5,254 bases of DNA from Pseudonocardiales bacterium (GTDB lineage Bacteria; Actinomycetota; Actinomycetes; Mycobacteriales; Jatrophihabitantaceae). The DNA lies in NCBI GenBank assembly GCA_025465405.1, contig JAODNL010000588.1, forward strand, positions 1 through 5,254. Direction: 5' to 3'. The position numbers were made by a program, and so were the translations under genes. The notes below the pieces were generated by a model. The model saw nothing but the letters and a program-made list of their open reading frames with translations. It was not told the DNA's origin and searched no databases. Shown in pieces: positions 4,656 to 5,254 of the stretch (position 1 is its first letter; each line of letters opens with the position of its first letter).

Positions 4656-5254
4656 ACGTTCCTGCCGACGTTGTGGCAGCGCGCGCTTGGAGCCGCTCGT
4701 TGCACGATGCGGGGTATGCCGGGCTGACGTGGCCTGTCGAGTACGGCGGTCGTGGGCTCGACCCGACTTTTCAGGCGATCTTCTATGACGAAATGGTGGC
4801 GGAGCACGCCCCCGTGCATGTCGGCATAATCGGGCTCAACATGGCTGGACCCACGATCATCGCGTGGGGCACCGCCCAACAGAAGCAGCGATTCTTGGCG
4901 CCCCTGCTCGCCGCCGAGGAGATCTGGTGCCAGGGCTTCTCCGAACCTGGCAGCGGGTCCGATCTGGCGAGTGTGACAACACGCGCCGTACTGGACGGCG
5001 ATCACTGGGTGATCAACGGACAGAAGGTGTGGTCGTCACACGCGCACATCGCAGACTGGTGCATCCTGCTGGTCCGCACCGACACGACCGTTCCGAAGCA
5101 CCAGGGACTTTCGTTTCTTCTCGTCGACATGCATTCGGCAGGAATCGAAGTGCGGCCGCTGCGGCAGTTGACCGGCGAACCGGAGTTCAACGAAATCTTC
5201 TTTACTGATGTTCGGATCCCGCGTGAGTCGATGCTCGGACAACCCGGTGATGGC
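4559..5254 (+). CDS. Acyl-CoA dehydrogenase, N-terminal part, cut by the window end
   Basis: The 232 visible residues are the N-terminal helical domain and most of the middle beta domain of a FAD-dependent acyl-CoA dehydrogenase. Such enzymes introduce an alpha,beta double bond into acyl-CoA and pass electrons to ETF. The helical domain opens with DFRDTPAEAAFRSTLRAW and contains GLTWPVEYGGRG (55-66). The beta domain has the flavin- and substrate-contacting EIWCQGFSEPGSGSDLAS (121-138) and INGQKVWSSHAHIADW (152-167). FFTDVRIP follows near the end. The C-terminal domain with the catalytic base lies beyond the window; the family is usually about 380-400 residues. Translation starts at GTG 4559: an in-frame stop sits at 4499-4501, no other usual start codon lies between, and GAGGG precedes it by three bases. 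VDFRDTP is the usual N-terminus. It lies 250 bases after the SDR and probably belongs to the same pathway. Confidence 0.93.
   Translation, partial: MDFRDTPAEAAFRSTLRAWFRIDGSNGERWDLNVPADVVAARAWSRSLHDAGYAGLTWPVEYGGRGLDPTFQAIFYDEMVAEHAPVHVGIIGLNMAGPTIIAWGTAQQKQRFLAPLLAAEEIWCQGFSEPGSGSDLASVTTRAVLDGDHWVINGQKVWSSHAHIADWCILLVRTDTTVPKHQGLSFLLVDMHSAGIEVRPLRQLTGEPEFNEIFFTDVRIPRESMLGQPGDG

Noticed and set aside
4451..5005. 184-codon minus-strand frame
   Set aside because: Antisense to the acyl-CoA dehydrogenase, whose conserved motifs are unambiguous on the plus strand.
1..5254. CRISPR array, insertion sequence, tRNA or rRNA
   Set aside because: No regularly spaced repeats, terminal repeats with a transposase, cloverleaf or ribosomal RNA sequence was seen on either strand.

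Overview
This is GC-rich DNA with strong G/C preference at third codon positions. It carries several acyl-CoA-metabolism genes side by side, as is typical of the Mycobacteriales (Mycobacterium, Mycolicibacterium, Rhodococcus, Nocardia). That assignment comes from codon style and protein family types, not from a search. Every recognisable gene is a catabolic enzyme. I see no transposase, integrase, tRNA, rRNA, CRISPR array or phage gene.

Layout, left to right. (1) 1-513, plus strand: the C-terminal two thirds of a crotonase-fold protein whose N-terminus lies left of the window. (2) 514-939: non-coding DNA between convergent genes, with a small hairpin just after the crotonase stop and a larger two-part hairpin at 843-894 placed to end the genes coming from the right. 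(3) 940-2196, minus strand: a tightly coupled pair, an NTF2/SnoaL-like protein followed by a fumarylacetoacetate-hydrolase (FAH) family enzyme. The stop codon of the first directly abuts the start codon of the second. (4) 2197-2505: a divergent control region with a plausible promoter for the minus-strand pair, an interrupted inverted repeat at 2291-2314, and two related 12-bp dyads at 2468-2479 and 2493-2504 just before the plus-strand start. (5) 2506-3369: a full crotonase. (6) 3478-4308: an SDR of the HSDL2 type. (7) 4559-5254: the N-terminal 232 residues of an acyl-CoA dehydrogenase, starting at GTG and running off the right edge.

The enzymes fit a beta-oxidation-like route: desaturation (acyl-CoA dehydrogenase), hydration or isomerisation (crotonase at 2506), oxidation (SDR). 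They are joined by enzymes suited to unusual C-C bond chemistry: a crotonase lacking both hydratase glutamates, and an FAH-family enzyme with an intact metal site. This is compatible with breakdown of an alicyclic, terpenoid or otherwise branched acid, but the substrate cannot be read from the sequence. No CoA ligase, thiolase or regulator gene lies in the window.

I found no clearly new multi-gene system. The observations most worth checking are the paired dyads before the second crotonase, the active-site substitutions in both crotonases, the hairpins between the crotonase and SDR genes, and the small SD-led reading frame overlapping the start of the acyl-CoA dehydrogenase.
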